Positions 28,532-36,816 of a stretch of 55,774 bases of DNA are shown piece by piece; the stretch's first letter is position 1, and each line of letters starts with the position of its first letter. Source of the DNA: Betaproteobacteria bacterium (GTDB lineage Bacteria > Pseudomonadota > Gammaproteobacteria > Burkholderiales > Burkholderiaceae_C). The stretch covers positions 1 through 55,774 of the forward strand of contig RFTU01000007.1 in NCBI GenBank assembly GCA_009923315.1, in the 5' to 3' direction. Under the pieces are notes generated by a model that did not search any database, was not told where the DNA came from, and was given only the letters and a program-made list of their open reading frames with translations. The translations under genes and the position numbers were made by a program.

Positions 28532-28850
28532 TCGGCGCGCTCCGTGCAGGGCGGCATGGCCCCCCATTTGCCGGCTCCTCGACCCGCGGTGCCTTGTGTT
28601 GAGCCGCCTGCAGCCATTGGCGCAAGGAAGCCGCCAAATCGTGGCGGCTGAAGGCGCAGCTCTCTTCGCTGAACAGTGCGCTGGACTCCAAAGGCTGCAG
28701 CAGGGACTCCAGCACCGGATGAAAGCGCGGTGGCAGCCCCGGCCAATCAGCGGCCGCACAGCGGAACGCGCTACACAAGGCGCCGCCACTCAGGCGGTCG
28801 TGTTCATAGTCGACCAAGGACTGTTCCAGTGGGGTTGAACGAGCGGCCAT
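28524..28850 (-). CDS. Small hypothetical protein upstream of cyanophycinase
   Basis: The 108-residue acidic protein begins MAARSTPLEQSLVDYEHDRL and contains two likely helical segments around residues 5-30 and 60-95, with SSALFSEESCAFSRHDL in the middle. It has no signal peptide or membrane segment and no family I can name. Its stop overlaps the cyanophycinase start by eight bases, and its start is 17 bases after the aminopeptidase stop. It is therefore most likely part of the same transcript. GC-rich coding bias and the tight spacing support it as a real gene. Confidence 0.65.
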   Translation of the reverse strand: MAARSTPLEQSLVDYEHDRLSGGALCSAFRCAAADWPGLPPRFHPVLESLLQPLESSALFSEESCAFSRHDLAASLRQWLQAAQHKAPRVEEPANGGPCRPARSAPNE

Positions 28851-28867
28851 GTCGCTGGGGTGCCGGT

Positions 28868-30676
28868 TCAAAGCGGCTTGGTCCTTTCCATCAGCCAAGC
28901 TCGGGCATCCCCTTGAACCAGTGGCGACAGGCGATGTCGCACCATGGCGTGGTAGTCATTGAGCCACTGCACCTCGTCATCTCGCATCAACGCCCGATCG
29001 ATGCAGCGTGTGTCGATCGGGCACAGGGTGAGGGTCTCGAACTCCAGGAATTCACCGAACTGATTCGCTTCGGCAGTGGTGGCGACCGCATTGAGAACCA
29101 GGTTCTCGATGCGCACCCCCCACAGTCCGGGCCGGTAAACGCCGGGCTCAATGGAGGTGACCATGCCCGGCTCCATCGCCATGTGGGGCTCCGGAATGGC
29201 TTTGCTGATGCTCTGAGGGCCCTCGTGTACGTTCAGGAAATAGCCCACGCCGTGACCGGTCCCATGGCCAAACTCAATGCCCTGCTCCCACAGCGGTGCG
29301 CGTGCCAGCGCGTCCAGCATGGGGCTGAGCGTGCCGCGCGGAAACCGCGCCCGCGACAACGCCATCGTTCCCTTGAGCACCAGGGTGTAGTCTCGCTTCA
29401 TGGCCGCGCTCACTTGGCCCACCGGCCACACGCGCGTGATGTCGGTGGTGCCGCCCAGGTACTGCCCGCCGGAGTCGATCAGCAGCAGGCTGTGGCCTTC
29501 GATCACCGCATGGGATTGAGCCGTGGCTCGGTAGTGGGGCATCGCACCGTTGGCGGCAAAGCCGGCGATGACGGGGAAGGACAGCCCGATGAAGCCCGGC
29601 TGCTTGGCCCGCTCGGCACTCAGCCTTTCATCCACCGTCACTTCCGTGATGCGCTCGCGGCCCAGCGCCTGCTCGAACCACGCGTAGAAGGCACACATGG
29701 CTGCACCGTCTCGTGCCATCGCCTCGCGGATGAATTCCGCCTCTTCGGGCGTCTTGCGGCTCTTGAGCAGCGTACTGGGGTTGATGGCCTCAATCACCTT
29801 CACCGCACTCGGAACCGCCTGGCGCAGACCCAGCGTGACGCGACGGGGGTCAATGAGCAGGGTCGCATCCGCGGGCAGGGCAGCCAAAGCCGCTGGGGCC
29901 TGCGCGTAGGGTGCCAGCGCGATGCCTTGAGCCTTCAATTCCGCGGCCAGTCCGTCGGGCACTTTGCCCTCGCCCACGAACAGGGTCACGCTGGTGGGCT
30001 CCACCAGCACATGGGCCAGAAACACGGGGTTGTAGTCCACATCCGAGCCGCGCAGGTTGGTGATCCACGCAATGTCGTCAACGGTGCTCACGAAGTGGTG
30101 CGTGGCACCGGTGCGCGCCATGGCTTGGCGCACCTGATCCATCTTTGCGCTGCGTGCCAGGGGCGCATGCGGGGCCTCATGGGCATAGACCGGTGCATGG
30201 GGCAGGGCAGGGCGTTCGGGCCATGCGCCCTGCAGCAGGTCGGCATCGGTCCGCAATTGGATGCCGGCCGCGTCGAGAGCCGTTTTCAACATCTGGGCTG
30301 CGGCCAGGCCCAAGACCTGCGCGTCTACCGAGACGGTGCCTCCGGGCCGAACCTGTTCGGTCAGCCAGTTGACATGGTGGGTCGCCGTTCCCGTGGGAAT
30401 CTTGACCAAGGCCACCCCCGTGCCCGCCAACTCGGCTTCGGCCTGCACCCAGTAGCGGCTGTCGGCGAACACCGCGGCCTTGTCCAGCATCACCACCAGG
30501 GTGCCCATGGAGCCCGTGAAGCCGCTGAAGTGCTGCCGCCCCTGCCAGCGCTCGGGCAGGTACTCCGAGAGGTGGGGGTCGGCCGACGGCACGAGCAACG
30601 CGTCCACGCCTTCTCGGAGCATGATCTCGCGCAGGGCTTGCAACCGGCTTCGGATGGGGTTGGTTCGGGTGTCCAT
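28868..30676 (-). CDS. M24B aminopeptidase P family (Xaa-Pro aminopeptidase), long three-domain form
   Basis: The enzyme removes an N-terminal residue before proline. At 602 residues it is the long form with two creatinase-like N-terminal domains before the pita-bread catalytic domain. Metal-site motifs are LLIDSGGQYLGGTTDITR (two Asp), GHGTGHGVGYFLNVHEGP (His), TSIEPGVYRPG (Glu) and LEFETLT (Glu). ATG 30676 is preceded by TAGAAT six bases upstream and by no Shine-Dalgarno, a leaderless-type arrangement. It heads a likely transcript with the small protein, cyanophycinase and AspA-like gene. Confidence 0.92.
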   Translation of the reverse strand: MDTRTNPIRSRLQALREIMLREGVDALLVPSADPHLSEYLPERWQGRQHFSGFTGSMGTLVVMLDKAAVFADSRYWVQAEAELAGTGVALVKIPTGTATHHVNWLTEQVRPGGTVSVDAQVLGLAAAQMLKTALDAAGIQLRTDADLLQGAWPERPALPHAPVYAHEAPHAPLARSAKMDQVRQAMARTGATHHFVSTVDDIAWITNLRGSDVDYNPVFLAHVLVEPTSVTLFVGEGKVPDGLAAELKAQGIALAPYAQAPAALAALPADATLLIDPRRVTLGLRQAVPSAVKVIEAINPSTLLKSRKTPEEAEFIREAMARDGAAMCAFYAWFEQALGRERITEVTVDERLSAERAKQPGFIGLSFPVIAGFAANGAMPHYRATAQSHAVIEGHSLLLIDSGGQYLGGTTDITRVWPVGQVSAAMKRDYTLVLKGTMALSRARFPRGTLSPMLDALARAPLWEQGIEFGHGTGHGVGYFLNVHEGPQSISKAIPEPHMAMEPGMVTSIEPGVYRPGLWGVRIENLVLNAVATTAEANQFGEFLEFETLTLCPIDTRCIDRALMRDDEVQWLNDYHAMVRHRLSPLVQGDARAWLMERTKPL

Positions 30677-30682
30677 GCGCCG

Positions 30683-30688
30683 ATTCTA
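30683..30688 (-). promoter_or_regulatory. -10-like hexamer TAGAAT before the aminopeptidase P gene
   Basis: On the minus strand TAGAAT, five of six to consensus, is followed by six bases (CGGCGC) and ATG 30676. No ribosome binding site or convincing -35 is visible. Confidence 0.45.
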
Positions 30689-30774
30689 GGAGCCCGGCGC
30701 TCCACCTGGTGCGCGATTGGGCGTACCGAAAGCGAGCACAAGCGCGGTGGTGCGGGCCTTGGAATGGGGCTGGT

Positions 30775-31101
30775 TCAAGCTGACAGCGGCGGCAAACCAT
30801 GCCGCGCGCGCGCTTTGTCGCAGGCATAGTCGCCCGCGCTGAACTCTCGGCAGGGGTTGGGGCGCCATTCGTAGATGGCGCAGGTCACCTGTTGGCCTAC
30901 GGTGCCCGTCAACGCGGCACACCGCACCGGCACATGGTCGGTACCCCTCATCCGGCAGGTGCTGCCGTTGAGCTCGACCGTCAGCCCATCGGGCACGGTT
31001 CCGCCCATTGATGACAGTTCGTAGACGGAGAGGTCGACACGAAACGATGCGCAGCATGCGCCGCATGTGGTGCAAGCGCTTTGTTGGGAAGGGTGGCTCA
31101 T
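30775..31101 (-). CDS. YkgJ family cysteine-cluster protein
   Basis: The 108-residue protein has the N-terminal CxxCxxCC cluster (TTCGACC) and later Cys residues in STCRM, RCAAL, TCAIYEWRPNPC and YACDKA. The family is predicted to bind a metal or an iron-sulfur cluster, and its role is not established. It lies 64 bases downstream of argF on the same strand and may be read through from argDF. Confidence 0.85.
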   Translation of the reverse strand: MSHPSQQSACTTCGACCASFRVDLSVYELSSMGGTVPDGLTVELNGSTCRMRGTDHVPVRCAALTGTVGQQVTCAIYEWRPNPCREFSAGDYACDKARARHGLPPLSA

Positions 31102-31165
31102 GATCGCTCCAGCGCACAGTGCCCGCCTGGAGGCACCCGGCGCCCTGCGCCCCGCGCACGGCTTG

Positions 31166-32098
31166 TCAGCCGATTCGCCCGAGCAACAGGTACTCCATCA
31201 GCGCCTTTTGCACATGCATGCGGTTCTCCGCCTCGTCCCACACCACGCTCTGGGGGCCATCGATCACCTCGGCGGAGACCTCTTCCCCACGATGGGCCGG
31301 CAGGCAATGCATGAACAGGGCATCGGGTTTGGCTGCTGCCATCATCTCGGCATCCACGCACCAATCGGCGAAGGCCGCGCGACGCGCCTCGTTCTCCGAC
31401 TCGAAGCCCATGCTGGTCCACACATCGGTGGTGACCAAGTCGGCGTCACGGCAGGCGTCCATCGGGTTGTCGAACACCTTGAAGCTCGATGCGTCCCGAA
31501 GACCCGCCACCTCCAGGTTCACCTCATAGCCGCTGGGGGTGCTGATGTGCACCGTGAAACCGAGGATTTCAGCGGCTTGCAGCCAGGTATGGGCCATGTT
31601 GTTGCCGTCACCCACCCAGGCCACCACTTTGCCCGCAATCGACCCGCGGTGTTCGATGTAGGTGTACAGATCGGCCAGGATTTGGCAGGGGTGGTACTCG
31701 TTGGTGAGGCCATTGATCACCGGCACCCTCGAGTGCGCCGCAAAGGCCTCGAGCTTGCTTTGCTCGTAGGTGCGGATCATGACGATGTCCACCATACGGC
31801 TGATCACGCGGGCACTGTCCTCGACAGGCTCGGCTCGGCCCAGTTGGCTGTCGCCGGTGGTCAGGTGCACCACCGAGCCGCCCATTTGGTACATCCCGGC
31901 TTCGAAGCTGACGCGCGTGCGGGTACTGGCCTTTTCGAAGATCATCGCCAGGGTGCGGTCCACCAAGGGCGTGTACTTCTCGTAGTTCTTGAAACGCTTC
32001 TTGATGATGGCCGCGCGCTCGAACAGGTAGGCGTACTCCTCGGCCCGGAAGTCCTTGAACTGCAGGTAGTGGCGGATCAGGGGCAGGCCAGGTTTCAT
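31166..32098 (-). CDS. argF: Ornithine carbamoyltransferase
   Basis: ArgF joins carbamoyl phosphate and ornithine to citrulline in arginine synthesis. The 310-residue protein has the carbamoyl-phosphate loop STRTR (58-62), HPCQ, and the ornithine-site HCLPAHRGEE. Its start overlaps the argD stop by four bases (ATGA), so argD and argF are translationally coupled. The anabolic form is more likely than the catabolic one because no deiminase or carbamate kinase gene is present. Confidence 0.96.
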   Translation of the reverse strand: MKPGLPLIRHYLQFKDFRAEEYAYLFERAAIIKKRFKNYEKYTPLVDRTLAMIFEKASTRTRVSFEAGMYQMGGSVVHLTTGDSQLGRAEPVEDSARVISRMVDIVMIRTYEQSKLEAFAAHSRVPVINGLTNEYHPCQILADLYTYIEHRGSIAGKVVAWVGDGNNMAHTWLQAAEILGFTVHISTPSGYEVNLEVAGLRDASSFKVFDNPMDACRDADLVTTDVWTSMGFESENEARRAAFADWCVDAEMMAAAKPDALFMHCLPAHRGEEVSAEVIDGPQSVVWDEAENRMHVQKALMEYLLLGRIG

Positions 32099-33312
32099 GC
32101 GGCGGCCTTCACATCCGTTTCCTGCAGGAATTGGTGCACCAAGGGGGCGAGGCGGGCCACCACCTCGCGAGCTTGCGCGTGGGTCATGACCAGCGGCGGT
32201 ACCAGGCGTATGACGCTGTCGGCCGTGACGCTGATGAGCAGCCCGGCTTCACAGGCCTGGCCAAGCAGGGCGCCGCAAGGACGGTCCAGCTCAATGCCCA
32301 CCATGAGGCCTTGGCCGCGAATGTCCTTTACGCCCGGCAGCGTGCCCAGCTCGCGCTGCAGGTCGGCCTTCAGCTGCGCGCCCACCGACTCGGCGTGCGC
32401 CAGCACGTTGTCCTCCGTCATGATGCGCAAGGTCTCCACTCCAGCGCGCATGGCCAGTGGGTTGCCACCAAAGGTCGTGCCGTGGTTGCCCGGCTTGAGG
32501 ACGCCGGCCGCGCGCGGGCCACAGACGACGGCTCCGATGGGCACGCCTGAACCCAGTCCCTTGGCCAGGGGCATCACGTCCGGAACGATGCCAGCCCACT
32601 GATGCGCGAACCACTTGCCGGTGCGACCGATGCCGCACTGCACCTCGTCGAGCATCAGCAGCTTGTCGTGCCGGTCACACAGTTCGCGCAGTCCCTGTAG
32701 GAACTCGATTCGAGCCGGATTCACGCCGCCCTCTCCCTGGATGGTCTCCAGGAAGACCGCCGTGAGGCGGGGGTGCTCGACCAGCGCCTTTTCCACGGCG
32801 GGCAAGTCATTGAGCGGTACCCGCACAAACCCTCCCACGAGGGGCCCGAAGCCGGCGTGGATCTTGGGGTTGGCCGTGGCCGATAGCGTGGCCAGCGAGC
32901 GGCCATGGAAGGCGCGTTCGAACACCATGATCTCGGGCTCGGTGTTGCCACGGTCATGTCCGAATTTGCGGGCGATCTTCAAGGCCGCCTCATTGGCCTC
33001 CAGGCCGGAATTGCAGAAGAAGGCATTGCTCATGCCCGAGAGTTCGCACAGTCGTGCGGCCAACTCTTCCTGCAGCGGGATGTGCACGTAGTTGGAGGTG
33101 TGGATGAGCTTGGCCACTTGGTCTTGCAGCGCGGCCACCAGGCGCGGGTGGGCGTGGCCCAAGGTGTTCACCGCAATGCCGCCCAGGGCATCCAGGTACT
33201 CGCGCCCTTGCGTGTCCCAGACCCGGCAGCCCTGGCCATGCGTCAGTGCAATCGGCAGGCGGCCGTAAGTCTCCATCACATGGGGCTGGTCGGTGGGGGC
33301 ATGGGTGGTCAT
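32095..33312 (-). CDS. argD: Acetylornithine aminotransferase
   Basis: ArgD is a PLP class III aminotransferase that converts N-acetylglutamate semialdehyde to N-acetylornithine, and often serves in lysine synthesis too. The 405-residue product shows FFCNSGLEANEAALK, the PLP-binding LDEVQCGIGRTGK, and the Schiff-base Lys251 in PLAKGLGSG. ATG 33312 is preceded by CGGGAG. TAGAAT on the minus strand at 33338-33343 could be its -10. It is the first gene of argD-argF. Confidence 0.95.
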   Translation of the reverse strand: MTTHAPTDQPHVMETYGRLPIALTHGQGCRVWDTQGREYLDALGGIAVNTLGHAHPRLVAALQDQVAKLIHTSNYVHIPLQEELAARLCELSGMSNAFFCNSGLEANEAALKIARKFGHDRGNTEPEIMVFERAFHGRSLATLSATANPKIHAGFGPLVGGFVRVPLNDLPAVEKALVEHPRLTAVFLETIQGEGGVNPARIEFLQGLRELCDRHDKLLMLDEVQCGIGRTGKWFAHQWAGIVPDVMPLAKGLGSGVPIGAVVCGPRAAGVLKPGNHGTTFGGNPLAMRAGVETLRIMTEDNVLAHAESVGAQLKADLQRELGTLPGVKDIRGQGLMVGIELDRPCGALLGQACEAGLLISVTADSVIRLVPPLVMTHAQAREVVARLAPLVHQFLQETDVKAAA

Positions 33313-33337
33313 GAAAACTCCCGAGAAGGTGTCGTCG

Positions 33338-33343
33338 ATTCTA
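33338..33343 (-). promoter_or_regulatory. Candidate -10 (TAGAAT) for argD
   Basis: TAGAAT on the minus strand lies 25 bases before ATG 33312, in the gap between the diverging argD and DUF3579 genes. No good -35 is seen. Confidence 0.3.
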
Positions 33344-33406
33344 TGGTTGGCGAGCAGGGCAACGATGACCCAGGCGCCGTGAGTGCTGCGCTGCAGCAAG
33401 CCAGGG

Positions 33407-33412
33407 CACAAT
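33407..33412 (+). promoter_or_regulatory. -10-like hexamer CACAAT before the DUF3579 gene
   Basis: CACAAT is followed by six bases (GTGTGG) and ATG 33419. Four of six bases match the consensus. No ribosome binding site precedes the ATG. Confidence 0.35.
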
Positions 33413-33418
33413 GTGTGG

Positions 33419-33703
33419 ATGGCGCGTCAGTACTACATCATTGGACTCACCGCGGAGGGCCGTGCCTTCAGGCCCAGTGACTGGTCCGAACGCCTGGCTG
33501 GCGTGATGTCGTCGTTTCGCCCGGGTGGATCGGTGGGCGGTGCGGCAGCCCACTTTGGCTACTCGCCATATTGCCAACCCCGCACCGTGGACGGTGCCAC
33601 GGCGGTTCTCGTGGATGAGGCCCTGCGCGACATCGAGCCCATGGCCTGGGACTTCGTGATGAACTTCGCCCGCGACAACGGCCTGCAGATTCGGGAAGCC
33701 TGA
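33419..33703 (+). CDS. DUF3579 family protein
   Basis: The 94-residue protein begins MARQYYIIGLTAEGRAFRPSD and contains SYSPYCQP-like sequence (FGYSPYCQPRTVDG) typical of DUF3579, a small soluble family found mainly in betaproteobacteria. Its function is not known. It is divergent from argD and is followed by a stem-loop shared with rpsT. ATG 33419 lacks a Shine-Dalgarno. Confidence 0.85.
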   Translation: MARQYYIIGLTAEGRAFRPSDWSERLAGVMSSFRPGGSVGGAAAHFGYSPYCQPRTVDGATAVLVDEALRDIEPMAWDFVMNFARDNGLQIREA

Positions 33704-33800
33704 CCCCGGGGTTGACGCGAGGCGGCTGCCCCCAGGGTGGTGCGGGGAGCGCGGAGTCCGAAACCGGCGGGGGTGGAGCATGAACGGGGTTCCCGAAATG

Positions 33801-33827
33801 ACAAAGGCCCGCAAAGCGGGCCTTTGT
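33801..33827 (-). terminator. Stem-loop between DUF3579 gene and rpsT, bidirectional terminator
   Basis: A perfect 12-bp stem ACAAAGGCCCGC/GCGGGCCTTTGT closes a three-base loop. It lies 23 bases past the rpsT stop on the minus strand and about 100 bases past the DUF3579 stop on the plus strand. The T-rich end is part of the stem in both directions. Confidence 0.75.
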
Positions 33828-33849
33828 GGTTCAAGCCGAAGGGCTTGGA

Positions 33850-34146
33850 TCAGGCAGCGGCCATCGCCTTGACCTTGGCGGACAGTCGGCTCTTGTGGCG
33901 CGCAGCCTTGTTCTTGTGGAACATGCCTTTGTCGGCCACAGAATCGATCACGCTCTGCGCCAGCTGGAACAGATCGGCAGCCTTGGCCTTGTCACCCGCC
34001 ACCACGGCTTTTTGCACGTTCTTGATCACCGTGCGGAACTTCGAGCGCAGCGCGGAATTGGCCGCATTGAGCTTGACGTCCTGACGGACGCGCTTGCGGC
34101 CGGAGGCGATGCGAACGGTCTTCTTGGCTTTGGAGGAGGTGGCCAT
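33850..34146 (-). CDS. rpsT: 30S ribosomal protein S20
   Basis: S20 is a primary 16S rRNA-binding protein of the small subunit. The 98-residue basic protein has [18 protein letters not shown] at its start and [15 protein letters not shown] near the end, matching the family. It is divergent from murJ with a 112-base gap and monocistronic, bounded by a 12-bp hairpin. In the longer open frame (to 34647) the part beyond 34146 overlaps murJ and is not coding. Confidence 0.97.
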   Translation of the reverse strand: MATSSKAKKTVRIASGRKRVRQDVKLNAANSALRSKFRTVIKNVQKAVVAGDKAKAADLFQLAQSVIDSVADKGMFHKNKAARHKSRLSAKVKAMAAA

Positions 34147-34206
34147 GTGTCTTAAAAATCGTGATTGTCGAAAAGTGGCGAACCAAGCAGATTCGGAAAA
34201 CCCAGG

Positions 34207-34212
34207 AGTATA
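34207..34212 (-). promoter_or_regulatory. Candidate rpsT -10 (TGC TATACT, extended type)
   Basis: On the minus strand TATACT, five of six to consensus, is preceded by TGC, giving an extended -10 motif. It lies 60 bases before the rpsT ATG. A run of T lies directly upstream. Confidence 0.45.
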
Positions 34213-34241
34213 GCAAAAATATGGCCTCAGGTGGCGGTTTC

Positions 34242-34247
34242 TATAAT
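34242..34247 (+). promoter_or_regulatory. Perfect -10 (TATAAT) before murJ
   Basis: TATAAT lies 11 bases before the murJ ATG, so the transcript leader would be only a few bases. The -35 region is poor. No Shine-Dalgarno is visible before ATG 34259. Confidence 0.5.
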
Positions 34248-34258
34248 CCAGCTCGCTG

Positions 34259-35815
34259 ATGAACCTGCTCAAGGCCGCCTCCACCGTTTCGCTGCTGACG
34301 CTGGCGTCGCGGGTGACCGGGCTGGCCCGGGAGTGGGTCGTGGCCTCGCAGTTCGGCGCCAGCGCCTGGACCGACGCGTTCAACGTCGCCTTCCGGATTC
34401 CCAACCTGCTGCGCCGCCTCTTCGCCGAAGGCGCCTTTTCCCAGGCTTTTGTGCCCCTGTTGGGTGAGGTCAAGGCCCGTGAGGGCGACGCGGCCACCCG
34501 CGCCTTGTTCGATGCGGTGTCCACCGTGATGGTCGTGGCCTTGTTGTTGACGGTCGCGGTGGGGGTTGTGGGGGCACCGATCCTGGTTTGGCTGATGGCC
34601 TCAGGACTGGCGGAGCTTGATGAAGCGGTGCTCATGACGCGCCTCATGTTCCCCTATATCGGCTTCATGGCCCTGGTGGCCCTGGCGGCAGGCGTGCTCA
34701 ACACCTACCAGCACTTCGCCACCCCCGCGGCGACGCCGGTCCTGCTGAACCTGTGTGTCATTGGTGCGGGGCTGTGGGCCGGTCCGCTCATGGCGCGAAT
34801 CGGGCTGCACCCCGTGTACGCCTTGTGCCTCGGGGTGATGGCCGGCGGCCTGCTCCAACTGGCGCTGCAATGGCCCGCGCTCAGCCGCTTGGGCATGACC
34901 CCTCGCTTGTCCATCAGCCCTTCGGGCTTGAAGGCCGCGTGGCGCCATCCAGGGGTGGCGCGCGTGCTTCAGCAGATGGCGCCGGCCGTGCTGGGGGTGT
35001 CCGTGGCGCAACTGTCGCTGCTGATCAATACCTTGATCGCGTCCTACCAGGGGCCTGGGGCCATCAGCTGGCTGAGCTACGCCGACCGCCTCATGGAGTT
35101 CCCCACGGCCTTGCTGGGTGTGGCGCTGAGCGTGGTGCTGCTGCCACAACTGTCGGCGGCGCAGGCGCAAGGGCAGGCCCAGCGCTACGCCGGCTTGTTG
35201 GATTGGGGTCTGCGCCTGGTGGTGGTGCTGGCCTTGCCCAGCGCGCTGGCCCTCCTCTTGTTTGCCCAGCCTTTGGTGGCGGTTCTGTTCCACTACGGTG
35301 CGTTCACGGCGACCGATGTGTCACGGACACAGGACGCCCTGATGGGCTACGGCGTCGGCTTGGTGGGATTGATCGCCGTCAAGATATTGGCCCCGGGCTT
35401 CTACGCCCGACAGGACATTCGGACCCCCGTTCGCATCGCGGTGTTCGTCCTCGTGCTCACCCAGTTGATGAACGCCGTTTTGGTGCCCTGGATCGGGGTG
35501 GCCGGGCTGGCGCTGTCCATCGGCTTGGCAGCCCTGATCAACGCCACCTGGCTCCTGGTGGGGCTGTACCGTTGTGGCGCCTGGCAGCCCGCCGACGGTT
35601 GGGGCCTGTACCTGCTCAAGGTGGGCGTGGCCTGCGGTGTCTTGGCCTCGGTCCTGGTGCTCGGCGGGCGGTCTGTCGATTGGCTGGCGATGCAGGCCCA
35701 GCCGTGGTCGCGGATCGGTGTGCTGGCGATGGTGGTGGGCACGGCGGCGGGGCTGTATCTGGGGGCGCTGGCGGCCATGGGCGTGCGCTGGTCGTCGTTC
35801 AGACGGGCCGGCTGA
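34259..35815 (+). CDS. murJ: Lipid II flippase MurJ
   Basis: MurJ flips lipid-linked peptidoglycan precursor across the inner membrane. The 518-residue protein is almost wholly hydrophobic with about 14 predicted helices. Family hallmarks are the N-terminal [19 protein letters not shown], the helix-2 [22 protein letters not shown] and the central [17 protein letters not shown]. The gene lies divergent from rpsT, an arrangement common in this order. TATAAT lies just 11 bases upstream of the start. Confidence 0.96.
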   Translation: MNLLKAASTVSLLTLASRVTGLAREWVVASQFGASAWTDAFNVAFRIPNLLRRLFAEGAFSQAFVPLLGEVKAREGDAATRALFDAVSTVMVVALLLTVAVGVVGAPILVWLMASGLAELDEAVLMTRLMFPYIGFMALVALAAGVLNTYQHFATPAATPVLLNLCVIGAGLWAGPLMARIGLHPVYALCLGVMAGGLLQLALQWPALSRLGMTPRLSISPSGLKAAWRHPGVARVLQQMAPAVLGVSVAQLSLLINTLIASYQGPGAISWLSYADRLMEFPTALLGVALSVVLLPQLSAAQAQGQAQRYAGLLDWGLRLVVVLALPSALALLLFAQPLVAVLFHYGAFTATDVSRTQDALMGYGVGLVGLIAVKILAPGFYARQDIRTPVRIAVFVLVLTQLMNAVLVPWIGVAGLALSIGLAALINATWLLVGLYRCGAWQPADGWGLYLLKVGVACGVLASVLVLGGRSVDWLAMQAQPWSRIGVLAMVVGTAAGLYLGALAAMGVRWSSFRRAG

Positions 35816-35924
35816 TCGCAGGCTCCGAACGGGAACGCGACCGGGTGTGGCGTACCCGGCAAGAGCAGGAGCGGCCCCGGGGTGTGGAACCCGGGTTGGG
35901 GCGGGGTGGTGGCACGGTCCGTCT

Positions 35925-35930
35925 TACACT
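35925..35930 (+). promoter_or_regulatory. -10-like hexamer TACACT before the SirB1 gene
   Basis: TACACT ends nine bases before ATG 35940, again without a Shine-Dalgarno. The transcript leader, if used, would be two or three bases. Confidence 0.3.
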
Positions 35931-35939
35931 CGGCACCGC

Positions 35940-36803
35940 ATGTCCGCCACCTCACTTTCAGCACAGCGCGCCCGGCTTGAGTACTTCCGTACGCTCGTGG
36001 CCGACGACGCGCATTTCCTCCTGCTGGAGGCCGCCGCTGCGGTGGCCCAAGATGATGATCCGGCGGTCGACGCGATGGCGGTGGTGGCCCAGGTCGACGA
36101 ACTGGGTGCCCGGCTGTCGCGTAGGCTGCCGTCGGACGCCGCCGCGCAGCAGCGCCTGCGACTGCTCAACCACTATTTCTTCAAGGAATTGAGCTTCGGC
36201 GTCAATGTCAATGACTTCTATGCCCCCGGTAACAGCCATCTGCACCAGGTCTTGCAGACGCGTCGTGGTATTCCCATCACCTTGGCGCTGATCTACCTCG
36301 AGATGGCCCGCTGCGTGGGACTGAAGGTGCAGGGCGTCTCGTTTCCGGGGCACTTCTTGTGCAAGTGCAGCTTGCCCCAGGGTGAAGTCATCATCGACCC
36401 CATGACGGGCCGGTCCTTGTCCCGTGATGAACTCGACGAGCGCCTGCTGCCGTACCGCCAACAGCGGGGTCTGGTGGACGACTTCGAGGTGCCCCTGGGC
36501 TTGTTCCTGCAAGCCGCTTCCCCCCGAGACATCCTGGCCCGCTTGTTGCGCAATCTGAAGGAAATCCATCGCGCGGGCGAGGATTGGCTGCGGATGAAAC
36601 AGGTGATGGACCGGCTGGTGATGGTGTTGCCCCACGATTGGTCGGAGCGGCGAGATCGGGCGCTGGTGAATGCCGAGCTCGAGCAATGGGCGCAGGCGGC
36701 TGAAGAATTGAAGTCCTATCTGCAGGAGTGCCCTCAGGCCGAGGACGCGCCGGCCCTGAGGGAGCGTTTGCAGGAACTGCAGCGCATGGCCCGACTGCAT
36801 TGA
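35940..36803 (+). CDS. SirB1 family protein (transglutaminase-like and TPR domains)
   Basis: The 287-residue protein has an N-terminal transglutaminase-like part (YFFKELSFGVNVNDFY, RRGIPITLALIYLEMARCVGL, and FPGHFLCK) and a C-terminal helical repeat with VMDRLVMVLPHDWSERRDRALV. This matches SirB1/YchA, a widespread family with no settled biochemical role. The residues corresponding to a transglutaminase Cys are not obvious (the Cys of MARCVG may be structural). The permease gene follows 13 bases later. Confidence 0.88.
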   Translation: MSATSLSAQRARLEYFRTLVADDAHFLLLEAAAAVAQDDDPAVDAMAVVAQVDELGARLSRRLPSDAAAQQRLRLLNHYFFKELSFGVNVNDFYAPGNSHLHQVLQTRRGIPITLALIYLEMARCVGLKVQGVSFPGHFLCKCSLPQGEVIIDPMTGRSLSRDELDERLLPYRQQRGLVDDFEVPLGLFLQAASPRDILARLLRNLKEIHRAGEDWLRMKQVMDRLVMVLPHDWSERRDRALVNAELEQWAQAAEELKSYLQECPQAEDAPALRERLQELQRMARLH

Positions 36804-36816
36804 GAAAGGGCCCATC

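Noticed and set aside
28676-30829. Open plus-strand frame of 717 codons opposite the aminopeptidase gene
   Set aside because: The minus strand has all M24 metal motifs; the plus-strand product has no domain and typical shadow composition.
31166-33312. Arginine deiminase or arginine succinyltransferase pathway
   Set aside because: argF and argD are alone and coupled; no arcA, arcC, astA or astB is present, and the AspA-like genes cannot be called astE from sequence alone.
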